NCBI GenBank assembly: GCA_020635795.1
Contig: JACJZD010000006.1
Location: forward strand, 42,489 to 106,488
Length of the DNA: 64,000 nt
Direction: 5' to 3'
Source of the DNA: Flavobacteriales bacterium
Lineage (GTDB): Bacteria; Bacteroidota; Bacteroidia; Flavobacteriales_E; Vicingaceae
Part shown: positions 1 through 8,390 of the stretch, piece after piece
Layout of the letters: each line of letters opens with the position of its first letter
Position numbering within the stretch: position 1 is the stretch's first letter
The notes under the pieces: generated by a model
Told to the model about the DNA's origin: nothing
Database searches by the model: none
What the model saw: only the letters and a program-made list of their open reading frames with translations
Program-made: the position numbers and the translations under genes

Positions 1-1
1 A

Positions 2-316
2 ATGATATTAGGAATTCGTTTGTATAAAGAAGACGAAAACTCTATAAAAACAGCGTCAATTGTTCCTATAGCTTTCCCATTAATTGCTGGTGCTGGAACC
101 ATGACTTCATTACTTTCGTTACGCGCCGAATATGCTGTTCAAAACATTGTTATTGCTATTATTGTAAATGTTATTTTGGTTTATTTTGTATTAAAATCAT
201 CGGCATTTATTGAGCGTATTTTAGGTAAAGGAGGAATAGCTGTTTTACGTAAAGTTTTTGGTGTAATACTTTTAGCTATTGCTGTAAAACTGTTTAAAAC
301 CAACGCAGGATTTTAA
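2..316 (+). CDS. MarC family (UPF0056) inner-membrane protein, 5' truncated
   Basis: The C-terminal ~104 residues of a multi-pass membrane protein; the gene begins before the window. FPLIAGAGTMTSLLSL matches the conserved FPL-x-AGPG segment of the MarC/UPF0056 family, followed by two hydrophobic helices and a basic C-terminus. MarC proteins are integral membrane proteins of unknown transport function; the old link to multiple antibiotic resistance is not supported. Its stop TAA overlaps the ATG of rnhA by one base (TAATG), so the two are translationally coupled. The family call is good. The first in-frame ATG at position 2 is probably internal. Confidence 0.8.
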   Translation: MILGIRLYKEDENSIKTASIVPIAFPLIAGAGTMTSLLSLRAEYAVQNIVIAIIVNVILVYFVLKSSAFIERILGKGGIAVLRKVFGVILLAIAVKLFKTNAGF

Positions 317-789
317 TGGCAAAAATTACCATATATACTGATGGTGCTGCAAAAGGCAATCCTGGAAAAGGTGGTTATGGTGTAGTAATGATGAGCGGCA
401 ACCACAAAAAAGAACTCTCGGAAGGCTTTAGAAACACCACCAACAACCGTATGGAATTGTTGAGTGTAATTGTTGCTTTAGAAACAATTATTAAAGAAAA
501 TGCTCAAGTAGAAATTTTTTCTGACTCCAAATATGTAGTTGATTCGGTAGAAAAAGGCTGGGTGTTTGGTTGGCAAAAAAAGGGATTTAAAGGAAAAAAA
601 AACATCGATCTTTGGCAACGATTTTTAAAAATTTACCCCAAACATCAAGTCAAATTTAATTGGGTTAAAGGTCATGCAGGTAATTTGTATAACGAGCGTT
701 GTGATGAATTAGCAGTTCAAGCAGCTGAATCTCAACATCTTTTGATAGATGAAGGATATGAGAATGAAGCTTCGTCAGGCTTATTCTAG
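316..789 (+). CDS. rnhA: Ribonuclease HI
   Basis: Degrades the RNA strand of RNA-DNA hybrids (R-loops, Okazaki primers) in the cytoplasm. The 157-residue length fits bacterial RNase HI. The carboxylate active site is visible: D9 in IYTDGAAKGNPG, E47 in NNRMELL, D70 in FSDSKYV and D130 in ERCDELA, with H120 in the KGHAGN loop. The basic handle region (GWQKKGFKGKKN) is present. There is no N-terminal hybrid-binding domain. The last ~20 residues (AAESQHLLIDEGYENEASSGLF) form a short extra acidic tail. Starts on the base where the MarC gene stops. Confidence 0.97.
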   Translation: MAKITIYTDGAAKGNPGKGGYGVVMMSGNHKKELSEGFRNTTNNRMELLSVIVALETIIKENAQVEIFSDSKYVVDSVEKGWVFGWQKKGFKGKKNIDLWQRFLKIYPKHQVKFNWVKGHAGNLYNERCDELAVQAAESQHLLIDEGYENEASSGLF

Positions 790-834
790 GGTGTATCGCA
801 TATTATCAATTGGTTGGTCTAATTTAAAAATTAT

Positions 835-867
835 TTGGGTGTTTTTAGGTAGGTTTACTTAAATTTG
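835..867 (+). promoter_or_regulatory. Candidate Bacteroidota promoter for the aminotransferase gene
   Basis: TTG (835-837), 22-nt spacer, TAAATTTG (860-867) fits the Bacteroidota sigma-factor pattern TTG-N17-23-TAnnTTTG. Transcription would start at about 872. The TTG at 865 therefore lies inside the -7 element and cannot be the start codon, which favours the ATG at 886. Confidence 0.6.
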
Positions 868-885
868 TCGACCTTTAAAATTAGC

Positions 886-2046
886 ATGAAAGAATATCCT
901 AATCTAATAAAATCAAAGCTTCCACAGGTTGGCACTACCATATTTACGGTGATGAGCCAGTTGGCAAACGAGCAAAACGCTATCAATTTGTCTCAAGGTT
1001 TCCCTGATTTTAAAGGGGACGACAAATTGATTGATTTGGTTTCGAATGCAATGAAAAAAGGATTAAACCAATATGCTCCTATGGCTGGTTTAATGGCTTT
1101 ACGTGAACAAATTGCTCAAAAAACCACAAATCTTTACGGAGTTAATTATAATCCTGACACAGAAATAACCATCACTGCAGGAGGAACTCAAGCCATATAT
1201 ACCGCTATTGCAGCAACAATAACCGAAGGTGATGAGGTAATCATTTTTACACCTGCTTATGATTGTTATGAACCAGCAATTGAATTAAACGGAGGTAAAT
1301 CAGTATTTGTTCAGTTGTTAGCTCCAGATTATACGATTGATTGGGATCAGGTTAAAAAGTTGATTACCCAACGAACCAAAATGATTATCATTAATACCCC
1401 GCACAATCCTACTGGTAAAATTTTGTGTAAAAAGGACATGTTGGCCTTGGAGAAAATTGTTGCAGATACTGACATCCTTATTTTGAGTGATGAGGTTTAC
1501 GAACACATTATTTACGACAATGAAAAACACCAAAGCGCATGTAAATTTCCAAAACTTGCAGAGCGTAGTTTTATTGTTGCTTCATTTGGAAAAACGTTTC
1601 ACAATACGGGATGGAAAATAGGCTATTGTATGGCTCCAAGCAATTTAATGAAAGAGTTTAGAAAAGCCCATCAGTTTATTGTTTTTTCGGTAAACACACC
1701 TGTTCAGCATGCGTTGGCAGAATACCTTAAAAACGAAAACACCTATTTAGGGTTGAGTAATTTTTATCAGCAAAAAAGAGATTTTTTTGTAGAGCGAATT
1801 AAAGATTCAAAATTTGAGATTTTATCTTCAAAAGGAACTTATTTTCAATTGCTGAGTTACAAAAACATTAGTGATGAAAAAGACACTGATTTTGCTGTTC
1901 GATTAACTAAAGAATACAAGCTAGCATCAATACCAGTTTCGGTGTTTTATCAAAAAAATGTCGACGAGAAAATACTTCGTTTTTGTTTTGCTAAACAAGA
2001 AGAGACTTTAGAACGAGCTGCCGAGATATTAAACAAGGTTGTTTAA
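886..2046 (+). CDS. Class I/II PLP aminotransferase (methionine/kynurenine aminotransferase-like)
   Basis: Fold-type I aminotransferase that moves an amino group between an amino acid and a 2-oxo acid. Landmarks: INLSQGFPDF near the N-terminus, NTPHNPTGK (substrate/PLP loop), LSDEVYEHIIYD (PLP-pyridine Asp) and SFGKTFHNTGWKIGY with the Schiff-base lysine at residue 236. QGFPDF and GWKIGY are typical of the YbdL/kynurenine aminotransferase branch, which prefers methionine and aromatic substrates. Length 386 residues from the ATG at 886; an upstream TTG at 865 is rejected because it sits in the -7 promoter element. Monocistronic as far as visible. The exact substrate is inferred. Confidence 0.88.
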   Translation: MKEYPNLIKSKLPQVGTTIFTVMSQLANEQNAINLSQGFPDFKGDDKLIDLVSNAMKKGLNQYAPMAGLMALREQIAQKTTNLYGVNYNPDTEITITAGGTQAIYTAIAATITEGDEVIIFTPAYDCYEPAIELNGGKSVFVQLLAPDYTIDWDQVKKLITQRTKMIIINTPHNPTGKILCKKDMLALEKIVADTDILILSDEVYEHIIYDNEKHQSACKFPKLAERSFIVASFGKTFHNTGWKIGYCMAPSNLMKEFRKAHQFIVFSVNTPVQHALAEYLKNENTYLGLSNFYQQKRDFFVERIKDSKFEILSSKGTYFQLLSYKNISDEKDTDFAVRLTKEYKLASIPVSVFYQKNVDEKILRFCFAKQEETLERAAEILNKVV

Positions 2047-2113
2047 AACTCTTCCTAAATAAATTCCTGTTTCCTGTTCATTTTTATTACTTTCAAACTT
2101 TAAAATTTTGAAA

Positions 2114-5065
2114 ATGAACGCATTTCTTCGATTTTTCGGATTGTTTTTAATGATTTGTTGTCAACTTAACACAGCATTTTCAATTGAATTAACAAAACAA
2201 GACACCACAAAAAAAGGAGCTTATTATTTTGTTTCCAATCGTAATTCAACTGAACCAGGAAGTTACACCATGTATAAAGCCCGCACCAATCAAAGCGGAA
2301 TTTCTTCGACGGTTATTCGTGGAAATTTTGAAATAGCTGGTTATCCACACATGCGAAAAGCAGAGATTTCGGTGTACAATATTTCTAACGATGAACTGGT
2401 TGGGGTTTACAATACCAATGCTAAAACGGGAAATTATTTAGTGATTTTAATGCCCAATTTGAAATACGAGTTTGTAATCAACACCTATGGTTATGCCCCT
2501 ATTAGAAAAGTAGTGGAAATACCAGGCTATGCAAGCACCAATGTACACGACGAAATTTCTAAACAACAAATAACAGTAACAATCGATTCTAACCGAGTTA
2601 ATGCAGCGTTAAACACATGGTTTGTAGAAGAAAAAGAACCTACATTGTTTTTGTTAACGGTTTATGATGAAAACAATGAGAGCACGCACAAGGTGGAGTT
2701 GTACGAAACAAACGCATTAGAAATTGATGTTGAGCGTAGGCAATTAACTGAAACCGAATTTGGAAACATTGATGAGTTGTTAAAAAAACAGGCTGAACAC
2801 GAAAACAAAAAACCAGAATATGCTGAAAAAGCATTTTTAAAAAAAGACTACAAAACAGCTTCCGCTTATTATTCTGAACTACTTACACTCGACCCATCAG
2901 ACCCATTGAACAACTACAAAAAAGGAGTTTGTGTTTATCATTTGGAAGAGAACAAACTAAAAGCGTTGTTTTATTTGTTAAAAGCCGAAAAAGATCCAAA
3001 CGTGCCATACGATGTGTTTTATTATTTAGGAATGACTTACCACTCGTGGTCAGATTTTGCTAAAGCCGAACAAGCATTTTTGGAATATAAAGCCAAAGCA
3101 AAGCCAACAGAAATAACCAGTTTAAACATTGACCGATACATTGAATATTGCTCAAACGGTAAATTGTTGATTTTAGATCAGTACGACATGTACATCAAAA
3201 ACAAATCGTTTATTGATGTTCAAAAACTACATAAAGAACTACCAACCGAATTAACAAGTGGTAAATTTTTAGAGAAAACATCTTTTTTTATTTCACCAAT
3301 TGATAGCAAGAAAAAGGAAAAAATGTGGATGTTTAAAACCGAACAGAACGAAATGATTCAAACCAGTTATGGGTTGGACGAAAAATCTGGCAAAGATTTG
3401 TTTGTAAACGTGTTGGTTGGTGGTGATAAATATGGTATTCCGAATTCGTTAGGAACAAAAGTAAACACCCCTTATGACGAAGATTATGCCTATGTAACCT
3501 TAGACGGAAAAACACTTTATTTTGCCTCAACTGGGCACAACAGCATGGGTGGATATGATATTTTTACAGCAACCAGAAAAACGGTAAACGACCCTTGGGG
3601 TGAGGTTAAAAACATGGGTTATCCAATCAATTCGCCGTACGACGATTTTATGTTTATGCCAAGTTTGAATGATGAAGAAGCTTACTTTGTCTCAAACCGA
3701 CGAAGTTCAACTGGCGGGTATAGTTTGTATAAAATAAACATGCCAAAACCACCAAAACCACTTACCATCATCAAAGGTCATTTTATGACAAACGATTCCA
3801 TTCCAAATTTTTCGGCATCTATTGCGGTTTACAACACCAACAATCAAGAAGTGGTTGGTATTTATAACTCTAATGCCAATACAGGAAATTTTTTATTAGC
3901 ATTAATGCCAGGTGTAAAATATGAATTTAGCATTGTTGCTGATGGCTACAATGAGCATGTTGCTTATGTTACCATTCCGTTTCAAACCGAAGATTTTCCA
4001 TTACGCCAAAGCATTAAACTGAAAAAAGAAGGTTCGTTTGAGATTTTAAACATCGATAATTATTTTACCAAAGAAGAAGCAGAAAAAGCACCTGAGTATA
4101 AATTTACCAAGAAAGATTTTGAAAAAAATGCGGTAAAAGAAACAACTGCTCCTAAACAAAACATTGCAGAAAAATTTAGGAAACCATCGAGCGACCAACA
4201 AAAAATATTGGATGCTGCAGAGCAATTTTTCATCAACAAACAATATATAAAATGTGCCGAACAATATGCTAAAATTGCTCCATTATTAGATTTAACCGAT
4301 AAGCAGCATTACATGTATGGAAAAAGTTTGTTTAATGTTTCTCGCGATTACGAAAAAACCATTGAAAGTTTAGAAAAAGCGGCGTTAAACAAAACAACTC
4401 CATACGATGTGTATTACATGTTAGGTAAAACCAACCATTATTCGTATCGTTTTGAACGAGCAGTTAAAGCCTATGAAAAATATAAAACCTTAGCCAACGA
4501 AAAAGAGATTGAAAAACACGCCATTAATGATGAAATTAACTTGAGCTTGTTTGGTAAAAAGATTGTAAATAGCCCTAAACCCATTGAAGTGTTGGCAAAA
4601 AAAGAATTTAAACAAACAAATTTCCACACCATTTATGGTTCGTTAGATATTGATGCTAAATTTTTACTTGCCCCAGACGATATGACAACTGCAAAAGACA
4701 AGAAAGAGGGATTTAGACCAACCATGTATTTGAACAACAGCAAAACGCTTATTTATTATTCGAGTTATGGCGAAAATGGCGAAAATGGAAAAGACCTATT
4801 TTTTATGAAAAAATTACCGAACAATACATGGTCGGAGCCGATAAATGTAGGTAATGTGATAAATAGTGCTGGTGATGAAGACTTTCCTTTTTTATCGAAA
4901 GACGAAACAACACTTTATTTCTGCTCAACAGCTCACGGAAGTATGGGAGGTTATGATGTGTTTAAAAGTACTTGGGACGAAAAAAGCAATTCTTGGTCAG
5001 CACCAATTAATTTAGGAGCACCAATCAATTCTCCTTTTGATGATTTATTTTATGTAGAAGAATAA
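2114..5065 (+). CDS. PD40/TPR envelope protein with internally duplicated modules
   Basis: A 983-residue exported protein. The signal peptide is visible (FLRFFGLFLMICCQLNTAFS); start at ATG 2114 rather than TTG 2108. The architecture repeats: beta-sandwich module (carboxypeptidase-regulatory-like, ~66-136), TPR region (~234-346), PD40 repeats (~453-543, with FASTGHNSMGGYDIF), a second beta-sandwich (~551-626), second TPR (~695-803) and second PD40 (~870-983, with FCSTAHGSMGGYDVF). The extreme N-terminus (YYFVSNRNSTEPGSYTMYKA) itself looks like the last blade of a PD40 unit. There is no C-terminal OmpA domain, unlike PorE-type proteins of the type IX secretion/gliding machinery. Periplasmic or outer-membrane scaffold is the likely location; function unknown. 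Confidence 0.8.
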   Translation: MNAFLRFFGLFLMICCQLNTAFSIELTKQDTTKKGAYYFVSNRNSTEPGSYTMYKARTNQSGISSTVIRGNFEIAGYPHMRKAEISVYNISNDELVGVYNTNAKTGNYLVILMPNLKYEFVINTYGYAPIRKVVEIPGYASTNVHDEISKQQITVTIDSNRVNAALNTWFVEEKEPTLFLLTVYDENNESTHKVELYETNALEIDVERRQLTETEFGNIDELLKKQAEHENKKPEYAEKAFLKKDYKTASAYYSELLTLDPSDPLNNYKKGVCVYHLEENKLKALFYLLKAEKDPNVPYDVFYYLGMTYHSWSDFAKAEQAFLEYKAKAKPTEITSLNIDRYIEYCSNGKLLILDQYDMYIKNKSFIDVQKLHKELPTELTSGKFLEKTSFFISPIDSKKKEKMWMFKTEQNEMIQTSYGLDEKSGKDLFVNVLVGGDKYGIPNSLGTKVNTPYDEDYAYVTLDGKTLYFASTGHNSMGGYDIFTATRKTVNDPWGEVKNMGYPINSPYDDFMFMPSLNDEEAYFVSNRRSSTGGYSLYKINMPKPPKPLTIIKGHFMTNDSIPNFSASIAVYNTNNQEVVGIYNSNANTGNFLLALMPGVKYEFSIVADGYNEHVAYVTIPFQTEDFPLRQSIKLKKEGSFEILNIDNYFTKEEAEKAPEYKFTKKDFEKNAVKETTAPKQNIAEKFRKPSSDQQKILDAAEQFFINKQYIKCAEQYAKIAPLLDLTDKQHYMYGKSLFNVSRDYEKTIESLEKAALNKTTPYDVYYMLGKTNHYSYRFERAVKAYEKYKTLANEKEIEKHAINDEINLSLFGKKIVNSPKPIEVLAKKEFKQTNFHTIYGSLDIDAKFLLAPDDMTTAKDKKEGFRPTMYLNNSKTLIYYSSYGENGENGKDLFFMKKLPNNTWSEPINVGNVINSAGDEDFPFLSKDETTLYFCSTAHGSMGGYDVFKSTWDEKSNSWSAPINLGAPINSPFDDLFYVEE

Positions 5066-5066
5066 T

Positions 5067-5096
5067 GCCCACCCCAACCCTCCCGAAGGGAGGGAG
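5067..5096. repeat. Dispersed GC-rich palindromic repeat, copy A1 (intergenic)
   Basis: CTCCCGAAGGGAG core preceded by CCCACCCCAACC. The same unit recurs at 21217-21246 and 39992-40021 between genes, and degenerate copies lie inside two genes (5798-5832 and 43125-43158). It stands out against the AT-rich background. Between the PD40 gene and the nitrilase it could also act as a hairpin terminator. Confidence 0.75.
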
Positions 5097-5142
5097 TAAC
5101 ACAACCCACTAAAAGCAAACGACTCAGCCTAACTACTTATTT

Positions 5143-6039
5143 ATGAATCTTAAAATAACAATCATACAATCGGAAATACATTGGGAAAACGTGGATAAAA
5201 ATTTAGCCATGTTTACCGAAAAAATAGCATCTATAAAGGAAGAAACAAACCTTATAATTTTACCCGAAATGTTTACTACTGGATTTACCATGAATTCGAC
5301 AAGCCAAGCCGAAACCATGAATGGTAAATCCATTTTATGGATGAAACAACAAGCTAAAAGCAAAAATGCAGTTGTTGTAGGAAGTTTGATTATTGTAGAA
5401 AATCAGGCTTATTTTAATCGTTTAATTTGGGCACAACCCGACGGAAAAATTTACCATTACGATAAAAGGCATTTGTTTAGAATGGCAAATGAACACGAGC
5501 ATTTTTCGGCAGGAAAAACTCGTTTAATTGTGGAGTTAAAAGGTTGGAAAATTTGCCCTTTGATTTGTTACGATTTACGTTTCCCAGTTTGGAGTAGGAA
5601 TAAGTCCATCACTCACCACCCGACACCCACAACCCACTCCTCAACTCCCTCCACCCATCACTCACAACCCGCTTACGACTGCCTAATATACATTGCCAAT
5701 TGGCCAGAAGCAAGAAAAGAACCTTGGAGCAAATTATTGGAAGCAAGAGCTATCGAAAATCAAGTTTATGTAGTTGGTGTAAATCGAGTAGGAAAAAGCC
5801 CATCCCCAACCTTTCCCCATAGGAAGGGAGGAGTAGTTAATCCACAAAAGGAAGAAGAATCAGGTATAATTTACTCTGGAAATTCTGCCGTTATCGACCC
5901 AAAAGGAAATGTGATTAGTACCATACCAGCATATCAAAACACTATCGAAACCACAACATTAAACCGCCAAGAATTAGAAGACTTTAGAGAAAAATTTCCT
6001 GTTGGCTTGGATGGTGATGATTTTGAAATACTTCACTAA
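5143..6039 (+). CDS. Carbon-nitrogen hydrolase (YafV-type omega-amidase) with two in-frame insertions
   Basis: Nitrilase-superfamily enzyme, probably hydrolysing 2-oxoglutaramate or the methionine-salvage amide to the 2-oxo acid. The Glu-Lys-Cys triad is visible: E42 (LPEMFTTGF), K108 (YDKRHLFRM) and C142 (ICYDLRFPVW). Relatives are about 255-260 residues; this one has 298. The excess is two low-complexity segments: residues ~154-178 (His/Thr/Ser/Pro-rich, between PVWSRN and YDCLIYIANWPEAR) and ~219-242 (between VNRVGK and GIIYSGNSAVIDPKG). The second matches the dispersed palindrome family A. Both sit in predicted surface loops and keep the frame, so the enzyme may still work. A methionine-type aminotransferase lies upstream, compatible with methionine salvage (inference). 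Confidence 0.85.
   Translation: MNLKITIIQSEIHWENVDKNLAMFTEKIASIKEETNLIILPEMFTTGFTMNSTSQAETMNGKSILWMKQQAKSKNAVVVGSLIIVENQAYFNRLIWAQPDGKIYHYDKRHLFRMANEHEHFSAGKTRLIVELKGWKICPLICYDLRFPVWSRNKSITHHPTPTTHSSTPSTHHSQPAYDCLIYIANWPEARKEPWSKLLEARAIENQVYVVGVNRVGKSPSPTFPHRKGGVVNPQKEEESGIIYSGNSAVIDPKGNVISTIPAYQNTIETTTLNRQELEDFREKFPVGLDGDDFEILH
5798..5832. repeat. Dispersed palindromic repeat, copy A4, inside the nitrilase gene
   Basis: CCCATCCCCAACC followed by CCCCATAGGAAGGGAGG is a degenerate version of the intergenic unit at 5067-5096, lying within coding sequence at residues ~219-230. It is in frame and has no stop. Confidence 0.6.
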
Positions 6040-6053
6040 AAAAGTTTAATCAC

Positions 6054-6061
6054 TACATTTG
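6054..6061 (+). promoter_or_regulatory. Candidate -7 element for the SerA-like gene
   Basis: TACATTTG at 6054-6061, 18 nt upstream of the GTG at 6080. It overlaps the in-frame TTG at 6059, which argues against that TTG as the start codon. No good TTG -33 element at the usual spacing. Confidence 0.45.
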
Positions 6062-6079
6062 CTAATAAAACTATTTAAC

Positions 6080-7063
6080 GTGATATCAAAAGTATTGTTT
6101 ATCGATTCGGTACATCCTATTTTAGAAGAACGTCTTTTAAAATTAGGAGTGGTTTGCGAGCATGATTATAGTTCGTCAAAAAGCGAGATAGAAGCCAACA
6201 TTAGCGACTATCAAGGCGTTGTAATTCGTAGTCGATTTACGTTGGACAAAACTTTTTTAGATGCTGCAACCAACCTTAAATTTATTGCACGGTCTGGTGC
6301 AGGTTTGGAAAACATTGATGTGGAATACGCCAAACAAAAAGGAGTAAAAGTTATCCATTCACCAGAAGGAAATATGGATGCGGTTGGTGAGCATACCATT
6401 GGAACTTTATTAATGTTGTTTAATCAGCTAAAAAAAGGGGATAACGAGGTTAGAAAAGGCATTTGGGATAGAGAAGGAAACAGAGGATTGGAATTAATGG
6501 GTAAAACGGTTGGAATTATTGGCTATGGCTATATGGGTTCATCGTTAGCTAAAAAATTGAGTGGTTTTGGGTGTAAGGTGTTGGCTTATGATAAATATAA
6601 AAAGGGTTTTGGGTTAGAAGTTGGAAGTTGGAAGTCTGAAGTTGGATGTTGTGTTCAAGAAGTTTCTTTAGAAGAATTAAAAGCCGAATCTGACATTATC
6701 AGCATCCATTTACCTTTAACCGAAGAAACCCAATATTACGTTGATAGCAACTTTATAACATCGGTTAAAAAACCATTTTATTTGATTAACACTGCTCGTG
6801 GAAACCATGTTAAAATTGCTGATTTAGTTCAAGGATTAAAATCGGGTAAAATTTTAGGAGCATGTTTGGATGTGTTGGAGTACGAAACCAAATCGTTCGA
6901 AACCATTAGCAAAGACAAACTACCTGAAGATTTTGTGTATTTAACCCAATCAAACAAGGTTGTTTTAAGTCCTCATGTGGCTGGTTGGACAGTGGAATCG
7001 TATATTAAACTTTCGTCGGTTTTAGCCGATAAAATTGAACACGCATTTTTTAGTAAACAATGA
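6080..7063 (+). CDS. D-2-hydroxyacid dehydrogenase, SerA-like
   Basis: NAD-dependent D-isomer-specific 2-hydroxyacid dehydrogenase, probably 3-phosphoglycerate dehydrogenase-like. Rossmann motif GIIGYGYMG; catalytic residues R240 (NTARGN), E267 (LDVLEYE) and H299 (SPHVAGW). 327 residues from the GTG at 6080, with no C-terminal ACT domain, so the short form. GTG is preferred because the upstream TTG lies in a -7 promoter element. Residues ~178-191 (GLEVGSWKSEVGCC), just after the Rossmann fold, are an apparent repeat-derived insertion at 6613-6652. The stop overlaps the next gene by ATGA. Serine biosynthesis is likely but other D-2-hydroxyacids are possible. Confidence 0.85.
   Translation: MISKVLFIDSVHPILEERLLKLGVVCEHDYSSSKSEIEANISDYQGVVIRSRFTLDKTFLDAATNLKFIARSGAGLENIDVEYAKQKGVKVIHSPEGNMDAVGEHTIGTLLMLFNQLKKGDNEVRKGIWDREGNRGLELMGKTVGIIGYGYMGSSLAKKLSGFGCKVLAYDKYKKGFGLEVGSWKSEVGCCVQEVSLEELKAESDIISIHLPLTEETQYYVDSNFITSVKKPFYLINTARGNHVKIADLVQGLKSGKILGACLDVLEYETKSFETISKDKLPEDFVYLTQSNKVVLSPHVAGWTVESYIKLSSVLADKIEHAFFSKQ
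6613..6652. repeat. Short GAAGT-rich repeat (family D) inside the SerA-like gene
   Basis: Tandem GAAGTTG units followed by GAAGTCTGAAGTTGGA. A near-identical segment on the other strand (GAAGACTGAAGTTGGA, one mismatch in 16) lies between genes at about 60492-60513. The family alignment would be interrupted here by ~13 residues. Confidence 0.5.
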
Positions 7064-8385
7064 AATTAACCGACAACCAAAAACAGATTGTTTTAGCTGT
7101 ATTGCTGGTTTTGTTGGTTCCTTTTCTGTATTTATTTGGTTTTGTACACCCCATTGCCGATGACTTAGGTTTTGCCTATCAATCGCAACAAGCACCATTG
7201 TGGGAAGTGTTGGTAAATCTTTACTTCAAATCTAACGGACTATACACAGGCAATTTAATCATGCTTTTATTTCCTTTTTCATTATCCGATTTACTGTATT
7301 ATCGCATGTTTTTGTTGGGTGCTTTTTTACTTTTTTCACTAAGTATTTTTTTTGTTATCAATGTTGTTTTTCCAACCTTAAAACTTATTGATAAAACCAT
7401 TGTTAGTCTCCTTTTTTTACTCACAGTGTTAAGTTCAACCACTCAATTATCTGAAGCTTTTTACTGGCAAACTAGTGTGGCGTATTATCAATTTAGCTTG
7501 ACCTTAGTAATGTTATATTTAGGGTTTTTAGTTCAATATTTTCAGCGAAAATTTATTTTAAACAAACTTGTTCATCAACTCATTTTGATATTGATGTTGG
7601 TGTTTATTATTGGAATAAAAGAATCCATTGCATTGATAATGGGGTTTGTTGCCGCATTATTATTTTATTACAGCTATTTTAAAACCAAAGAGGATAAAAT
7701 TTTCTTTTTAGTTCAGTTCATTATTGCTTTAATTGGTATCTCAGTAGTTGCATTTGCTCCAGGTAACGATTATCGAATGGAAAACTATTCAAACACAAAA
7801 AATTTCAGTCATTCACTGTTATACACTGTTATGCAAATGGGGCGTTTTACCTTAAAATGGGTGGTTGCCTTATCAGGTATTTTGTTTGTTTTTATTGTGG
7901 CTGAACTTCACCAAAAAGCAACACCAATTCTCAAAAAATTGGATTGGAAAATAGCTTCAATCATCTTTTTAGGAATCTTGTTTTTGTGCATTTTCCCTGC
8001 TTATTGGGCAACAGGTATTTTGGGGCAACACCGAACATTAAACCTAGCAAGCGTATTTTTTGTGTTATTTTTATTGGTGTTAGCAATTAATCAAGGAGCT
8101 TATTTTACCAAGCACCTTTCGTTTAATCCGACTAAAAGAATTGCCTTTTTTTGCTTGGTTTTTCTGTTGGCTGGCAATGGCGGAATGGTTATTTCCGATA
8201 TCCTTTCGGGAAGTGTAAAAAGCTACGATAAACAACTAACTGAAAGAGCTGAATTGATACAACAAACCCAATCGACAGCAAATTTGCCTTTGCTTGTAAA
8301 TTCGCCAAAAAGTTTGTTTGTGGTAGATATACAAGCAGACACTACACATTGGATTAACCAATCGTATTTGTTAGAGGTAAAATAG
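7060..8385 (+). CDS. Polytopic membrane protein, DUF6056-like (paralogue 1)
   Basis: 441 residues with about ten hydrophobic helices and an acidic ADDLG motif in the first exposed loop. C-terminal exposed segment ends DTTHWINQSYLLEVK. It resembles the second 441-residue membrane protein in this window (11334-12659): same length, first-loop ADD motif, an aromatic cluster (EAFYWQTSVAYYQ) and a DxTHxxNQ end. The layout recalls GT-C-type glycosyltransferases and the DUF6056 family, which would suggest sugar transfer or polymer handling at the membrane, but no catalytic function is proven. The ATG overlaps the SerA-like stop by 4 nt, so it is co-transcribed with it. Confidence 0.6.
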   Translation: MKLTDNQKQIVLAVLLVLLVPFLYLFGFVHPIADDLGFAYQSQQAPLWEVLVNLYFKSNGLYTGNLIMLLFPFSLSDLLYYRMFLLGAFLLFSLSIFFVINVVFPTLKLIDKTIVSLLFLLTVLSSTTQLSEAFYWQTSVAYYQFSLTLVMLYLGFLVQYFQRKFILNKLVHQLILILMLVFIIGIKESIALIMGFVAALLFYYSYFKTKEDKIFFLVQFIIALIGISVVAFAPGNDYRMENYSNTKNFSHSLLYTVMQMGRFTLKWVVALSGILFVFIVAELHQKATPILKKLDWKIASIIFLGILFLCIFPAYWATGILGQHRTLNLASVFFVLFLLVLAINQGAYFTKHLSFNPTKRIAFFCLVFLLAGNGGMVISDILSGSVKSYDKQLTERAELIQQTQSTANLPLLVNSPKSLFVVDIQADTTHWINQSYLLEVK

Positions 8386-8390
8386 AAAAA

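Noticed and set aside
865..885. TTG at 865 as the aminotransferase start
   Set aside because: It lies in the -7 promoter element TAAATTTG (860-867); the ATG at 886 fits the family N-terminus.
5143..6039. Nitrilase as a pseudogene because of the two insertions
   Set aside because: The frame is intact, the Glu-Lys-Cys triad is present and both insertions are in loops, so it is kept as a CDS with a warning.
6059..6079. TTG at 6059 as the SerA-like start
   Set aside because: It overlaps TACATTTG (6054-6061); GTG 6080 begins directly before the conserved VLFIDSVHPIL.
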